DNA of 64,000 nucleotides from Odoribacter sp. (GTDB lineage: Bacteria; Bacteroidota; Bacteroidia; Bacteroidales; Prolixibacteraceae), in contig PNOH01000009.1 in NCBI GenBank assembly GCA_013824715.1, forward strand, positions 1 to 64,000, given 5' to 3'. Numbering within the stretch: position 1 is the first letter of the stretch; every line of letters begins with the position of its first letter. Under the pieces are notes generated by a model, which worked only from the letters and a program-made list of their open reading frames with translations, ran no database searches and was not told the origin of the DNA. The position numbers and the translations under genes were made by a program. Positions 55,135 through 64,000 of this stretch are shown here, in pieces.

Positions 55135-55898
55135 ATGCATAAACTAAAAATCTTCACCGTTATAATATCCCTATTTTTTTGAATTCGTGTGCCGAATTAT
55201 CTCAAATCGCTCAATCAGTGGCCAGTCAGAATTTGCCATTAACCAATGCCGAAATTATTGGCGGTCTGAAAGAGGCACTTTTGGTTGGAACGGATAGTTC
55301 GGTAAACCGCTTATCGGCTATCGATGGTTATCTGAAGGATCAGTCCGTTAAAATTCTATTGCCCCCGGAAGCTAAAACCATTACCGATCATCTTTCGAAG
55401 TTACCTGGTGGAGCAAAACTGGTCGAAGATGTAATTATGCGGATTAACCGTGCTGCCGAGGATGCAGCTAAAGGTGCCAAACCAATTTTTGTGAATAGCG
55501 TGAAGGAAATGACTTTTACCGATGCCCTGCAAATTCTGAAAGGCCCTGACAATGCGGCAACTCAATATTTCAGGCAAAAAACTTCAGCTCAACTTGGCGA
55601 ATTGTACCGACCAAAAATTCGTGAATCGTTGAATAAAAACCTTGTTGCAGGCATTTCGACCCAACAATCGTGGAATGAACTGACCATCCGCTGGAATAAA
55701 CTGGCAGGCTCATCAATTGGCCAAATCGGCGGTTTAAAAACCGTGGATGTAAAACTGGAAGATTACATTCTGCAACAGGCTTTAAACGGAATGTTCCTGA
55801 AAATTGCAGAGCGTGAAAAAGACATACGAAACAATGCCAATGCCCGGGTAACTAACTTGCTGAAAAGAGTGTTTGGAAGTCAGACTGCGATGAATTGA
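55135..55898 (+). CDS. DUF4197 lipoprotein (one-base frameshift in signal peptide)
   Basis: DUF4197 protein of about 255 residues, seen from ALKEALLVG-type segments (GGLKEALLVGTDSSVNRL, LPGGAKLVEDVIMRINRAAED, FRQKTSAQLGELYRPKI) and the C-terminal helix. The open frame starts at a TTG (55179), but an ATG at 55135 in another frame starts MHKLKIFTVIISLFF. Adding one T to the T7 run at 55174-55180 joins it to LNSCAELSQ and yields a perfect lipoprotein signal with lipobox LNSC. The gene is therefore probably intact in nature and broken here by a homopolymer error, unless the site is phase-variable. Confidence 0.78.
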
Positions 55899-56051
55899 TG
55901 TCATTAAGTAGTCATTAAATGGTCATTAAATAGTCATTTATTGTATCAAAATCACAACCTATTCAATGTGCCTTTTACAATAAATGACACGAAGTAAATG
56001 ACTATAAATGACTATTCCTCTGGCCACTGCGACTGAACACTGATCACTTCC
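55899..56051. repeat. Low-complexity intergenic repeats
   Basis: Four GTCATTAAATA-type units (55902-55940) are mirrored by AAATGACTA units (55981-56013), giving a region able to fold back. CTGCGACTGAACACTGATC (56029-56047) matches the unit just downstream of the amidase-like gene (36559-36577). No gene is seen. Confidence 0.5.
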
Positions 56052-56275
56052 TCACAAATATAACCTTCCCTGCCAGGTATCCCGTTCTTCCAACAATTTT
56101 TCCAGTTTGGCCGTAAATTCAAAGTTTTTCATGCCCCATCGTGGAGCAACCAGTAAATCATCCAACGCTTCACTCACAAAATGCTCAACAATATTTTTTG
56201 GATTTAACAATTCCAGATATCCTACAGACAAAATCCAAATACTCATCAACCATAAACATCTGAAATTTCTCCGGC
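56052..56275 (-). pseudogene. Truncated copy of TIGR01212-type radical SAM gene (C-terminal remnant)
   Basis: About 75 codons remain, homologous to the C-terminus of the intact gene at 61.5-62.5 kb: FVSEALDDLLVAPRWGMKNFEFTAKLEKLLEERDTWQGRL is nearly identical in protein and roughly 80% in DNA by eye. Homology begins near PEKFQMFMVDEYLDF and needs a one-base frame change to reach GYLELLNP. The radical SAM core is missing. It shows that this gene was once duplicated, with the two histidine kinase genes now between the copies. Confidence 0.85.
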
Positions 56276-56325
56276 TACTCTAAGGACAAAAGAAAAAAAA
56301 GTTTGTTTCTCAGAAAATTACTCTT

Positions 56326-57519
56326 TTAATGAACGGGAAGTGTTATAAATAAAACTGTCCCCTGATCTTTCTCCGATTCCAGACGTATCCTTCCACCGAG
56401 TAACTTAACAAGCCCTTTAGTGATTGATAATCCCAGCCCGCTTCCTTCGTAGTTTCGCGTAGCAGTAACGTTTTCCTGCATGAAACCTTCAAAGATGAGC
56501 TCCTGCGCCTCTTCAGATATCCCTTTGCCGGTATCTTTTACGAAGAGTTCAATCTCTTCTTCCTTGAAATCGCAGCCCAGTGTTACCCGACCCCGGGAGG
56601 TAAATTTGATCGCGTTATCGGTTAAATGTGTCACCATTTTTCGTAACAATTCCTTATCCGTTTTCAAGATAAAATTATTATCCGGAACCTGAAGGATTAA
56701 ATCCAGGTTTTTAGCTGAGCATTTATCTTCGAAAGATTCAAATTGCTCCTTCATGAACGAGTGGACATTAACATCTGAAAGTTTCACTTTTTGGTTACCC
56801 GAAACGATCAGCGAAATATCCATATAATTGGTGATGGTATTGATCAGTCGGTCGCAACTTTCTTCCAACATTTCAATAAATCGTTCCTTTTCCTCCAATT
56901 CCAAATCATCTTCGGCAATGATCCTTGAAAAACCAAGAATGCCATTGATGGGTGTCCGAACTTCGTGTGAGATGTTATTGAGAAAAGCGGTTTTCAGACG
57001 GTCGCTCCCTTCGGCCTTCGTTTTGGCCACTTCCAGTTCAATGATTGTATTTTGCAGCTCTAAAGTCCGTTCCTGTACTTTTTCTTCCAGTATTAAATTC
57101 TGGTTTTGAAGCTGGGTATGCAGGTAACGTGTTTGAAGTAAATTGCGGATACGAAGATCAACTTCGGTCAGGTCGAAGGGTTTGGTCAGAAAATCTTTTG
57201 CGCCGCCTGCAAGCGCACGCAACTTTGATTCGGCTGAAACATCGGCCGTTAGTACCAGTATAGGCAGATAAACGCTGTCAGGAACCAGTTCTGCCAACTG
57301 CTCCATCACCTGAAAGCCGGTCAGGTGGGGCATCATCAGGTCCAGTAAAATGATGTCAGGATTTATTTCCTGAAATAACCCTGCAACCAAACGCGAATCG
57401 GTAGTAGTGTACACGTTGGTGTAATCTTTGAATTCAAGAAGGCCACTGAGAACATCTACATTGGCCTGCTCGTCGTCAACAATCAGGATTCGGGCATTTT
57501 TTAAGTTTGAATCGTTCAT
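56326..57519 (-). CDS. Response regulator-histidine kinase hybrid
   Basis: A 397-residue soluble signalling protein with no membrane segment. An N-terminal receiver domain (about 1-125, phospho-acceptor about Asp58 in DIILLDLMMPHLTG, conserved Lys in LTKPFD) is followed by a coiled-coil (about 130-175), a HisKA domain with HEVRTPING (His about 185), and an HATPase_c domain with TDNAIKFTSRG (N box), DTGKGIS and GSGLGLSI. REC-HisKA proteins usually receive phosphate from another kinase and act as relays. The large CHASE-PAS kinase encoded just upstream on the same strand is a natural partner. No output DNA-binding domain is present. Confidence 0.92.
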   Translation of the reverse strand: MNDSNLKNARILIVDDEQANVDVLSGLLEFKDYTNVYTTTDSRLVAGLFQEINPDIILLDLMMPHLTGFQVMEQLAELVPDSVYLPILVLTADVSAESKLRALAGGAKDFLTKPFDLTEVDLRIRNLLQTRYLHTQLQNQNLILEEKVQERTLELQNTIIELEVAKTKAEGSDRLKTAFLNNISHEVRTPINGILGFSRIIAEDDLELEEKERFIEMLEESCDRLINTITNYMDISLIVSGNQKVKLSDVNVHSFMKEQFESFEDKCSAKNLDLILQVPDNNFILKTDKELLRKMVTHLTDNAIKFTSRGRVTLGCDFKEEEIELFVKDTGKGISEEAQELIFEGFMQENVTATRNYEGSGLGLSITKGLVKLLGGRIRLESEKDQGTVLFITLPVH

Positions 57520-57540
57520 TGTTTATTTCGTTTAATTATT

Positions 57541-57706
57541 CTTTTACCACTAAGGTACACTGAGTTTCACTAAGTGTTTCTATGTGTTCAAAGGAAGGTG
57601 TGATTTGGTCACTTCCTTTCCCCAGGGCGACATTCCTTCGTTCCGCCAGTTGGCGGAACCTGGGCTAGTATCTGCCGCCCCTTCAGGGCTGAAAACTTGC
57701 CAACAC
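57541..57706. repeat. Repeat-rich gap between kinase genes
   Basis: Contains CACTAAGTGTTTCTATGTG (relative of the 17.85-kb hairpin) and, at 57616-57700, a REP-like unit with CCCCAGGGCG, TTCCGCCAGTTGGCGGAA, CCTGGGCTAG and GCCCCTTCAGGGCTG. The GC-rich repeat starting at 57718 continues into the 3' end of the upstream kinase gene. Confidence 0.5.
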
Positions 57707-60700
57707 CTATGAACCAAGGCTTTCCCCCTTGTGGGGGAACGGGAAGGGGGCTTTTATCATTTTATCCACCACCTTCAAAAACTCCACAACATCAAGCGGT
57801 TTGGTCAAATAATCTTTAGCTCCGGCTTCCATCAGCTTATTAATTTGCTTTGCCATCGCATCGGCGCTTATGACTACAACCGGAATAGCTGCTGTTTTCG
57901 GTCCGGCCTGAAGAAGCTTTAACACTTCACTGCCGTGGATGTCGGGCAAATCGAGATCAAGAAGAATTAAATCCGGTGCAAAATCAGTTGCAAGTTTAAC
58001 TGCATTCTTCCCGTACATTTCAGTAATCAAACGGATTGACGGGCGGTGAGCCTCTAAAATCTGTTCAACCAATTGCATGTTGGATATATTATCTTCGATA
58101 TATAAAATCGTTCCGCTCACCAGCGCTTTTTCCTGTTCCGGTATGACCTGATCACTTAACCGTTTATGGCGGTCAATCTGGCTTTCAGTTTGTGGCAGTT
58201 CAATCCAAAATGTACTTCCTAAACCTACTTTACTTTCTACACCAATCGTTCCGTGCATCGCTTCAATTAATTTTTTGGCGACTGCCAATCCAAGCCCTGT
58301 TCCTTCGGTTTCGGTTTTCTCCGCCCCGATTCGTTCGAAAGGCGTGAAGAGCTTTTTAATATCCTCCGTAGTGATGCCTGCCCCGGAGTCAGATATACTG
58401 ATCCGGATAGTGGAATTCTGCTTTTCTGCAGCATCTGTTATTTCGCAGTCTATTTTCACAAAACCATTTTGCTGGTTATATTTAATCGCATTGTTAACGA
58501 GGTTGAGCAGAACCTGTTTTAACCGCTGGTAATCTGCCTTTACAAAAAGTTCGTCATGTGGGGCTACTTCCAGTGTTATTTGTTTCTTTGCTGCCAGCGG
58601 GCTGACAATATCCAGCATCTCCTTAACAAGAGGGCACATTGCGATTGGTTCCAAAAAGAGCGAAATATGGCCTGCTTCAATTTTCGAAATATCCAACACT
58701 TCGTTGATCAGATCAAGCAGGTGTTTTCCGCTTTTCAGGATGTGGTCCACCCCTTTTTTATGGGCCGGTTTGAGTTCGCCCATATCCATCAACTGGGCAA
58801 AACCGAGAATTGAATTCATAGGTGTACGGAGCTCGTGGCTCATGCGTGAGAGGAATTCGCTCTTGGCCAGGTTGGCCTGCTCCGCTTCCAGTTTTGCCTG
58901 CTTAATTATATTTTCTGTTTGTCTTCGTTCAGTTATGTCGATGATGTTTGTTAGTACCATCATTTCACCATCGATCTCGATTGGGGTTAAACCTATCTCA
59001 ACAGGAAATACTGAACCATCTTTTTTCAAGGCAAACATTTCGCGGCCTGCCCCCATTTTACGTCTCTTAGGATTTGCAAAGAAATTGCCCATATTGGCAG
59101 GATGATCCATGCCTTCTACTTTTGGCATCAACATACTAATATTCGACCCAATTAGTTGGCTGATATCATACCCAAAATATTCTTCAGTTGTATGGTTCGC
59201 CAGGCGGATTGTACCTTTTGAATCGACTAATAGAATTGAATAAGGAGATGCTTCGTAAACCAGCCGGATCCGTTCCTCTGCCTGGTCGCGTTCTTCAATT
59301 CCTTTTTGCAGGATCAGGTTTATTTCCGCAAGCTCTTTGGTCCTTTTTTCTACTTTTTGTTCCAGGTCTTCGTTTAACAGGCGTATTTCTTCCTCTGCAA
59401 GTTTACGTTTATTATTATTTTCAATAAATTCAATGCCAAAGGAGATATCTATGGCCAGTTCATCAAGCAATTTTACCTCGGCATCATCAAAGAAAAAAGG
59501 CTCGTTTGCATAGAGATTCAGTGTTCCAATCGTTCTGCCAAAAACTATAAGTGGAAAAGCACCAGTTGATTTATAGCCAAGCTTTAACGCGTTTGCGCTC
59601 CACGGGATCATTTCTGGATTGTTAGCTATGTCGTTGGCTAAATAATGAATGCCCGATTTTATTGATCTCCCTGTGGGCCCATTTCCCAGAATTTCATCGT
59701 CCAGATTGATATTGATAGTTTTCAGGTAATCTTCTGTATATCCTGCTGATGCAACCGGGTTTACTATATTCGTTTGCGGGTCAAACATTCCAATCCATAC
59801 CATTCTGAATTTCCCGTCTTCAACTGCAATCCGGCATACTTCCTCAAAAAGTGTCTGCTTATCCTGTTTGTCCTGAACACGGACAATTGCCTGGTTGATG
59901 TTGCTTAAAACTGCATAAATACGGTTTACTTTTTGTATTTCTTCTTCAGCCTGCCTGCGCTTGGTGATATCATAGAAACCTGAGATGATCAGGGGTTCAC
60001 TTCCAAATATCAGGATTTGAAATGAAGCATGGGCCCAGAATAACCGGCCATCTTCTTTTTTAAAATGCATTTCACGTTCGTTCAGCGAGCCATTTTTGGC
60101 CAGCGCTTCTATAATTTCATATCGGTCATCCGGATTGACGTAAAAATCGGACGATTTTTTTCCAATGGCTTCTGTCGTTGAAATACTGAATAGTTTGCCA
60201 AGTTGCTTATTGGCGAGAATGATAATACCATCGGATAGCCTGGTTAATACCAAAGGTACAGGCGAAGCTTCAAAAATCGTTTGAAAACGTTTCTCGCTCT
60301 CTATTAATTCAGATGTTAAAATTTCCGCTTTCAGCCTTGCCTTGCTTTCAATATTGATAAGGATTTTGGCAATAAAAAACAGCAAAATACTGATCAGAAA
60401 CCCGCCAAAAAAGACTGTCCATGCACTGATGTAATCGATGAACATGTTTCCAGCCCTTTGGGTAAATACCAATGTCCATCGGTGGCCATTGAAATCAACC
60501 GGTATCTGAATGGAGAAGCGGATTTTCTCCGAAGCGTTTTGTTCGTCCGGGATGTGAGATTCAAACAGCATAGATTGGGGCGTACATTCCATGCCATCGA
60601 AGATATGAAGATACAATTTTTTATTTTCCTTTAGTTCCCAACCTTCCAAAATACCTGACATAAAGTCATTCATCCGGTAGGGGCTGTAAACCCAGCCAAT

Positions 60701-61360
60701 AATTGCATTGCGGCGTTGTTCAATGGTGTTGGTTTCTGCCCCTTTGCGGTAAACAGGCACATATATTAAATTACCTGTCTGTACATCAGTTCCGGGTTTT
60801 ACCAACATTACTTTTCCCGAGAGCGCCACAACATTCCTGTCTCGTGCGCGTTCCATAGCTTCCCGGCGAACGGGCTCCGAGAACATATCATATCCAAAAG
60901 CACTCAGGTTGCTACTGGAAAAAGGTTCAAGAAAAACGATGGAAGTATAGGTTTCGCGCCTGCCTTCAGGTTTCACCGTATATTCAGGGAAACCTTCGTT
61001 CCTGATTTTTTGAATGTGTTGCTGTAGCTTATCTGCGGTCACGATTATCGAAAAACCAAAATCCTGTATCCGATTTAAATTGAGATTTAACTTTGATTCT
61101 TCGACAAAAGCTTTCCATTCCTTCCGGGTTACGGTATCTGATCCGTTAATAAAAGCGGCCCCGCTCCGAAGTACCTGCTCACCGGTATATAACCGATTGG
61201 TTATTTTGCTGCTGATTTCATTGCACGAATAGGCAAACTCCTTTTTATCGAGGTTGTCAACATCTGACTTTATATAAGATGCTGCATAAATTGTAACGAA
61301 GAAACCTGTTATCAACAACGCCCCTGCCACCCAGCTTCTTTTTTGTTTCATTGTGTTCAA
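57707..61360 (-). CDS. CHASE-PAS-GAF-PAS hybrid sensor histidine kinase
   Basis: A 1217-residue membrane sensor kinase. N-terminal TM (about 12-30), periplasmic CHASE domain (about 70-290, with RIQDFGFS and VVFLEPFSSSNL-like segments), second TM (about 312-335), PAS (350-470), GAF (485-650), PAS/PAC (695-825, with HTTEEYFGYDI and MMVLTNIIDITERRQ), HisKA with MSHELRTPMN (His about 842), HATPase_c (GTGLGLAVAKK), and a C-terminal receiver domain (Asp about 1134 in DLILLDLDLPDIHG). Ligand unknown. The final PFPFPHKGESLGS is encoded by an intergenic repeat. An internal ATG at 61351 is an alternative start. Confidence 0.92.
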   Translation of the reverse strand: MNTMKQKRSWVAGALLITGFFVTIYAASYIKSDVDNLDKKEFAYSCNEISSKITNRLYTGEQVLRSGAAFINGSDTVTRKEWKAFVEESKLNLNLNRIQDFGFSIIVTADKLQQHIQKIRNEGFPEYTVKPEGRRETYTSIVFLEPFSSSNLSAFGYDMFSEPVRREAMERARDRNVVALSGKVMLVKPGTDVQTGNLIYVPVYRKGAETNTIEQRRNAIIGWVYSPYRMNDFMSGILEGWELKENKKLYLHIFDGMECTPQSMLFESHIPDEQNASEKIRFSIQIPVDFNGHRWTLVFTQRAGNMFIDYISAWTVFFGGFLISILLFFIAKILINIESKARLKAEILTSELIESEKRFQTIFEASPVPLVLTRLSDGIIILANKQLGKLFSISTTEAIGKKSSDFYVNPDDRYEIIEALAKNGSLNEREMHFKKEDGRLFWAHASFQILIFGSEPLIISGFYDITKRRQAEEEIQKVNRIYAVLSNINQAIVRVQDKQDKQTLFEEVCRIAVEDGKFRMVWIGMFDPQTNIVNPVASAGYTEDYLKTININLDDEILGNGPTGRSIKSGIHYLANDIANNPEMIPWSANALKLGYKSTGAFPLIVFGRTIGTLNLYANEPFFFDDAEVKLLDELAIDISFGIEFIENNNKRKLAEEEIRLLNEDLEQKVEKRTKELAEINLILQKGIEERDQAEERIRLVYEASPYSILLVDSKGTIRLANHTTEEYFGYDISQLIGSNISMLMPKVEGMDHPANMGNFFANPKRRKMGAGREMFALKKDGSVFPVEIGLTPIEIDGEMMVLTNIIDITERRQTENIIKQAKLEAEQANLAKSEFLSRMSHELRTPMNSILGFAQLMDMGELKPAHKKGVDHILKSGKHLLDLINEVLDISKIEAGHISLFLEPIAMCPLVKEMLDIVSPLAAKKQITLEVAPHDELFVKADYQRLKQVLLNLVNNAIKYNQQNGFVKIDCEITDAAEKQNSTIRISISDSGAGITTEDIKKLFTPFERIGAEKTETEGTGLGLAVAKKLIEAMHGTIGVESKVGLGSTFWIELPQTESQIDRHKRLSDQVIPEQEKALVSGTILYIEDNISNMQLVEQILEAHRPSIRLITEMYGKNAVKLATDFAPDLILLDLDLPDIHGSEVLKLLQAGPKTAAIPVVVISADAMAKQINKLMEAGAKDYLTKPLDVVEFLKVVDKMIKAPFPFPHKGESLGS

Positions 61361-61493
61361 AGTTTAAATAAATCTCTATACCAGCTTCATTTACAATCCT
61401 GATTTATTCTTCGGGATTGTTCCTCAATGAATGTGAATTTGGGGTAATGTAAATAACTGTAACCTAACAATTTTATTACGAATAAGGTTCAAT

Positions 61494-62456
61494 TCACGCC
61501 GGCTTTCTTTCGTTCCCCTGAAACAACCTCCCTTGCCAGGTATCCCGTTCTTCAAGTAACTTTTCGAGTTTGGCGGTAAACTCAAAGTTTTTCAGCCCCC
61601 ATCGTGGTGCAACCAATAGCTCATCAGGCGCTTCGCTTACAAACCTCTCAACCACTATTTCAGGATTCAAAAATTCGAGGTATTTTATCATCAATTCAAG
61701 ATAACCTTCGACGGTAAACATCGGAAAATGCTCCGGGTTTTGAAGGTATTCACGATACATTTGCGTACCTCTGTGAATTTGAAGTTGGTGGAGTTTCAGG
61801 TTTTCGACCGGAAGTTGCGAAATCACCCGCGCCTGTTCAAGCCAGTCAGTTTCCGTTTCGCCAGGCAATCCCAATATCAGGTGGGCACAATTGTGAATAT
61901 TTCTTCGCGCAGTTTCTTCCAGAGCCCAAACCGATTTTTCAAAACTATGGCCGCGGTTCATTCGGTCGAGGCTCAAATTCAGATGCGACTCAATCCCAAA
62001 TTCCAGCATGATGTAATACTGCTGAGCTATTTCCTGAAGATAGTCCAGAATTTCTTCAGTCAGGCAATCCGGACGGGTAGCAATGACCAAGCCGATAACC
62101 CCTTCATGCGCCAATGCTTCTCCATATAGTAATTTCAAGTTTTCGAGTGGTGCATAAGTATTGCTGAACGACTGAAAATAGGCCAGATATTTCATGGATT
62201 TATATTTTCTGGAAAAGAATTCAATGCCTTCTGAAAGTTGATGGGTGACACTTTTTCCCAGATTGCAATATTCGGGTGAGAAGGTCAGGTTATTACAATA
62301 CGAACAGCCTCCGCTACCTCTAGAGCCATCGCGGTTGGGGCAGGTAAAACCGGCATCAATCGAAATTTTCTGCACCCGGCCATTAAATTTTCCCCGAAAA
62401 TAGCCGGAAAAATCATTGTACCGCTTGTTGCTTCCCCACAAAAACCGGTTTGTCAT
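61494..62456 (-). CDS. TIGR01212/YhcC family radical SAM protein
   Basis: A radical SAM protein of about 320 residues. The [4Fe-4S] motif is CSYCNN in GSGGCSYCNNLTF with the earlier Cys in FTCPNRDG; the typical YFQSFSNTYAPLE and ATRPDCLTEEILDYL segments follow. The ATG at 62456 (MTNRFLWG) is preferred because homologues start shortly before the RYNDFSGYF segment. The C-terminus LKNFEFTAKLEKLLEERDTW is also present in the truncated copy at 56.05 kb. Function of the family is not established; some members are linked to tRNA modification. Confidence 0.9.
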   Translation of the reverse strand: MTNRFLWGSNKRYNDFSGYFRGKFNGRVQKISIDAGFTCPNRDGSRGSGGCSYCNNLTFSPEYCNLGKSVTHQLSEGIEFFSRKYKSMKYLAYFQSFSNTYAPLENLKLLYGEALAHEGVIGLVIATRPDCLTEEILDYLQEIAQQYYIMLEFGIESHLNLSLDRMNRGHSFEKSVWALEETARRNIHNCAHLILGLPGETETDWLEQARVISQLPVENLKLHQLQIHRGTQMYREYLQNPEHFPMFTVEGYLELMIKYLEFLNPEIVVERFVSEAPDELLVAPRWGLKNFEFTAKLEKLLEERDTWQGRLFQGNERKPA

Positions 62457-62796
62457 GTTGTTTACATTTAGTGGCAAAAGTAGTCCATTTTACCCAATAC
62501 TCACCGATGACAGCAAAGTGACCCCATGAGTAACATTTCCAATGAACCTAAAAGATTTTGGCCCTCAAAAACCCGGAATAACAGCTCTGTTTTCTTGAAA
62601 ATAAAGTAAAAACACATAAAAGTTATATTCCATGAGAAACAACAACACACAAAATCTCTAATATTCAAATGATTAAATTAAAAACACATCCTGAAAATTG
62701 TTAAAAAGTAGTTTATAACTTTTAGTTCAGAAGGCCGGGAAAGGTATAATTTCTTCGGGTCGAATTCCTAAATTTAAAAAACGATAAAAAGTTGTT
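62457..62796. other. 340-bp divergent intergenic region
   Basis: AT-rich gap between the radical SAM gene (minus) and the DUF4301 gene (plus). No gene, hairpin or repeat stands out. Promoters for both neighbours should lie here; TATAACTTTT at about 62713 loosely resembles a Bacteroidota -7 element but is not convincing. Confidence 0.4.
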
Positions 62797-64000
62797 ATGT
62801 TTAGACAAGAAGATATCAGCCAGATTATAGCCAGGGGTAGTAGTCTGGCCATGATTGAACAACAGATTTTAAATTTTAAATCCGGTTTTCCATTCCTCCA
62901 ATTAACCGAAACGGCTGGTATTTATCACGGGCTTATCACTTTGTCGGACAACGAAATCCAAAAATATATTTCAGTATTTGAAAACAAAGTTTCACAAGGT
63001 TTGTCTCTTCTGAAATTTGTTCCGGCATCGGGTGCAGCGAGCCGCATGTTTAATACCTTGTTTTTTGCACTGGAAGAACTACAAAACGGGACTGTAATAT
63101 CAGAAATTTTAAAAGATAAAGAAGTTGCGTTGTTTTCAGACCAGCTCACCAGGTTTGCATTTTATGGTGACCTGAAAGTTGTTGCATCGAACAGAAATAA
63201 AGCGATTGAAAGTGTTTCGTTTCAGGAATGGTTGGAATGCTTGCTTTTAGAGAATGGACTGGATTACGGCAACCAACCCAAAGGATTGCTTAAATTTCAC
63301 AGTTACCCCGGAGAAGAAAGGACCCCGACAGAAGAACATTTTGTTGAAGGCGCCATGTATGCAAAAAGCCATGAAGGGCAGGTGAGCCTTCATTTTACTG
63401 TTTCACCCGAACATCAGCAAGCCTTTGAAAAACATGTGGCTGAGATCAGTCCCAAATATGAACAATTTTTTGGGGTTCAATATCAGGTAAGCTTTTCGCA
63501 GCAAAAACTTTCGACCGGTTCCATTGCTGTCAATCCTGACAATGAACCTTTCAGAAACAATGATGGCAGCTTGCTTTTCAGGCAAGCAGGGCATGGAGCT
63601 TTACTCGAAAACCTGAATGATCTGGATGCCGACCTTATTTTTATTAAAAACATTGATAATGTCGTTCCCGATCAGCACAAAGCCCCAACCATAGCATATA
63701 AAAAAGCTCTGGCCGGCCTGCTGCTGAACCTTCAGGAGCAGATTTTTTATTATCAGAAGATACTCAGGGAGCATCATCCGGCATCGCTCGAAAGTGGTTT
63801 TTATGCCGAAGCGGCTAATTTTCTTGAGAACGTCCTGAATATTACTCCGCCAAATAATCAGTATTACAGCGAAAAAGAAGAATTATACCATTATTTCAAT
63901 AATAAATTTAACCGGCCAATCCGGGTTTGCGGAATGGTGGAAAACCAGGGAGAACCCGGCGGTGGACCCTTTTTCGCTGTTAATCGCGATGGTTCTGTTT
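62797..64000 (+). CDS. DUF4301 protein (NTP-transferase-like), truncated by window end
   Basis: At least 401 codons from the ATG at 62797, open to the end of the window, so the C-terminus is missing. It matches DUF4301, a Bacteroidota family. A glycine-rich VPASGAASRMFNTL near residue 70 resembles the nucleotide-binding start of GT-A-fold nucleotidyltransferases, and RVCGMVENQGEPGGGPFFA near residue 380 is highly characteristic of the family. Sugar nucleotidyltransferase activity is suggested by fold but not established. It is transcribed away from the radical SAM gene. Confidence 0.82.
   Translation, partial: MFRQEDISQIIARGSSLAMIEQQILNFKSGFPFLQLTETAGIYHGLITLSDNEIQKYISVFENKVSQGLSLLKFVPASGAASRMFNTLFFALEELQNGTVISEILKDKEVALFSDQLTRFAFYGDLKVVASNRNKAIESVSFQEWLECLLLENGLDYGNQPKGLLKFHSYPGEERTPTEEHFVEGAMYAKSHEGQVSLHFTVSPEHQQAFEKHVAEISPKYEQFFGVQYQVSFSQQKLSTGSIAVNPDNEPFRNNDGSLLFRQAGHGALLENLNDLDADLIFIKNIDNVVPDQHKAPTIAYKKALAGLLLNLQEQIFYYQKILREHHPASLESGFYAEAANFLENVLNITPPNNQYYSEKEELYHYFNNKFNRPIRVCGMVENQGEPGGGPFFAVNRDGSV

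Noticed and set aside
56326-61360. The two histidine kinases as regulators of the salvage locus
   Set aside because: They lie 6-11 kb beyond murQ, separated by unrelated genes, have no DNA-binding output, and are not of the HTCS type that controls SusCD loci.

Overview
The window is a chromosomal segment of a Bacteroidota organism, most likely a Bacteroidales or Prolixibacteraceae-like environmental or gut bacterium. The signs are a SusC/SusD outer-membrane pair, many lipoproteins with a Bacteroidota-style lipobox, families largely confined to this phylum (DUF4251, DUF4922, DUF4301, SusD-like), and AT-rich intergenic DNA full of small palindromic repeats. No rRNA, tRNA, CRISPR array, insertion sequence or phage module was recognised.

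Layout. 0.1-8.2 kb: penicillin-binding protein 1C and a bacterial alpha-2-macroglobulin, the classic pbpC/yfhM envelope-defence pair; the macroglobulin reading frame is broken. 8.5-10.0 kb: a class C beta-lactamase-like serine hydrolase, also frameshifted. 10.1-13.7 kb: a large FAD/Fe-S D-2-hydroxyacid (D-lactate type) dehydrogenase and a Bro-N protein. 13.9-48.7 kb: about 35 kb with all genes on the minus strand, faced by a plus-strand kinase/murQ pair (49.0-50.7 kb). 50.7-55.9 kb: a cytochrome c, a fused lipid acyltransferase, a YgiQ-type radical SAM protein and a DUF4197 lipoprotein. 56.0-62.5 kb: two histidine kinases lying between a truncated and an intact copy of a TIGR01212-type radical SAM gene. 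62.8 kb to the end: a DUF4301 protein that runs off the window.

The centrepiece (13.9-50.7 kb) reads as a peptidoglycan/muropeptide utilisation locus. The predicted parts are outer-membrane capture (SusC/SusD plus two small exported proteins), stem-peptide removal (two zinc amidases, an NlpC/P60 endopeptidase, a Tat-exported dipeptide epimerase, beta-lactamase-fold hydrolases, a transglutaminase-fold protein), glycan trimming (two NamZ-type exo-N-acetylmuramidases, two GHL10 family hydrolases, a GH9-deacetylase fusion), inner-membrane import (SSS symporter with a NagX-like acyltransferase), and cytoplasmic processing (BadF/BadG-type MurNAc kinase, MurQ etherase). MurQ releases GlcNAc-6-phosphate and D-lactate; the dehydrogenase at 10-13 kb could consume the latter. 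A near-identical 17-bp motif lies about 85-95 bp upstream of both susC and the kinase gene in the same orientation, suggesting common control.

Several genes carry single-base frameshifts, some in homopolymers, so assembly error is a serious alternative to gene decay. Four unrelated genes end in C-terminal tails encoded by the same kind of GC-rich intergenic repeat.
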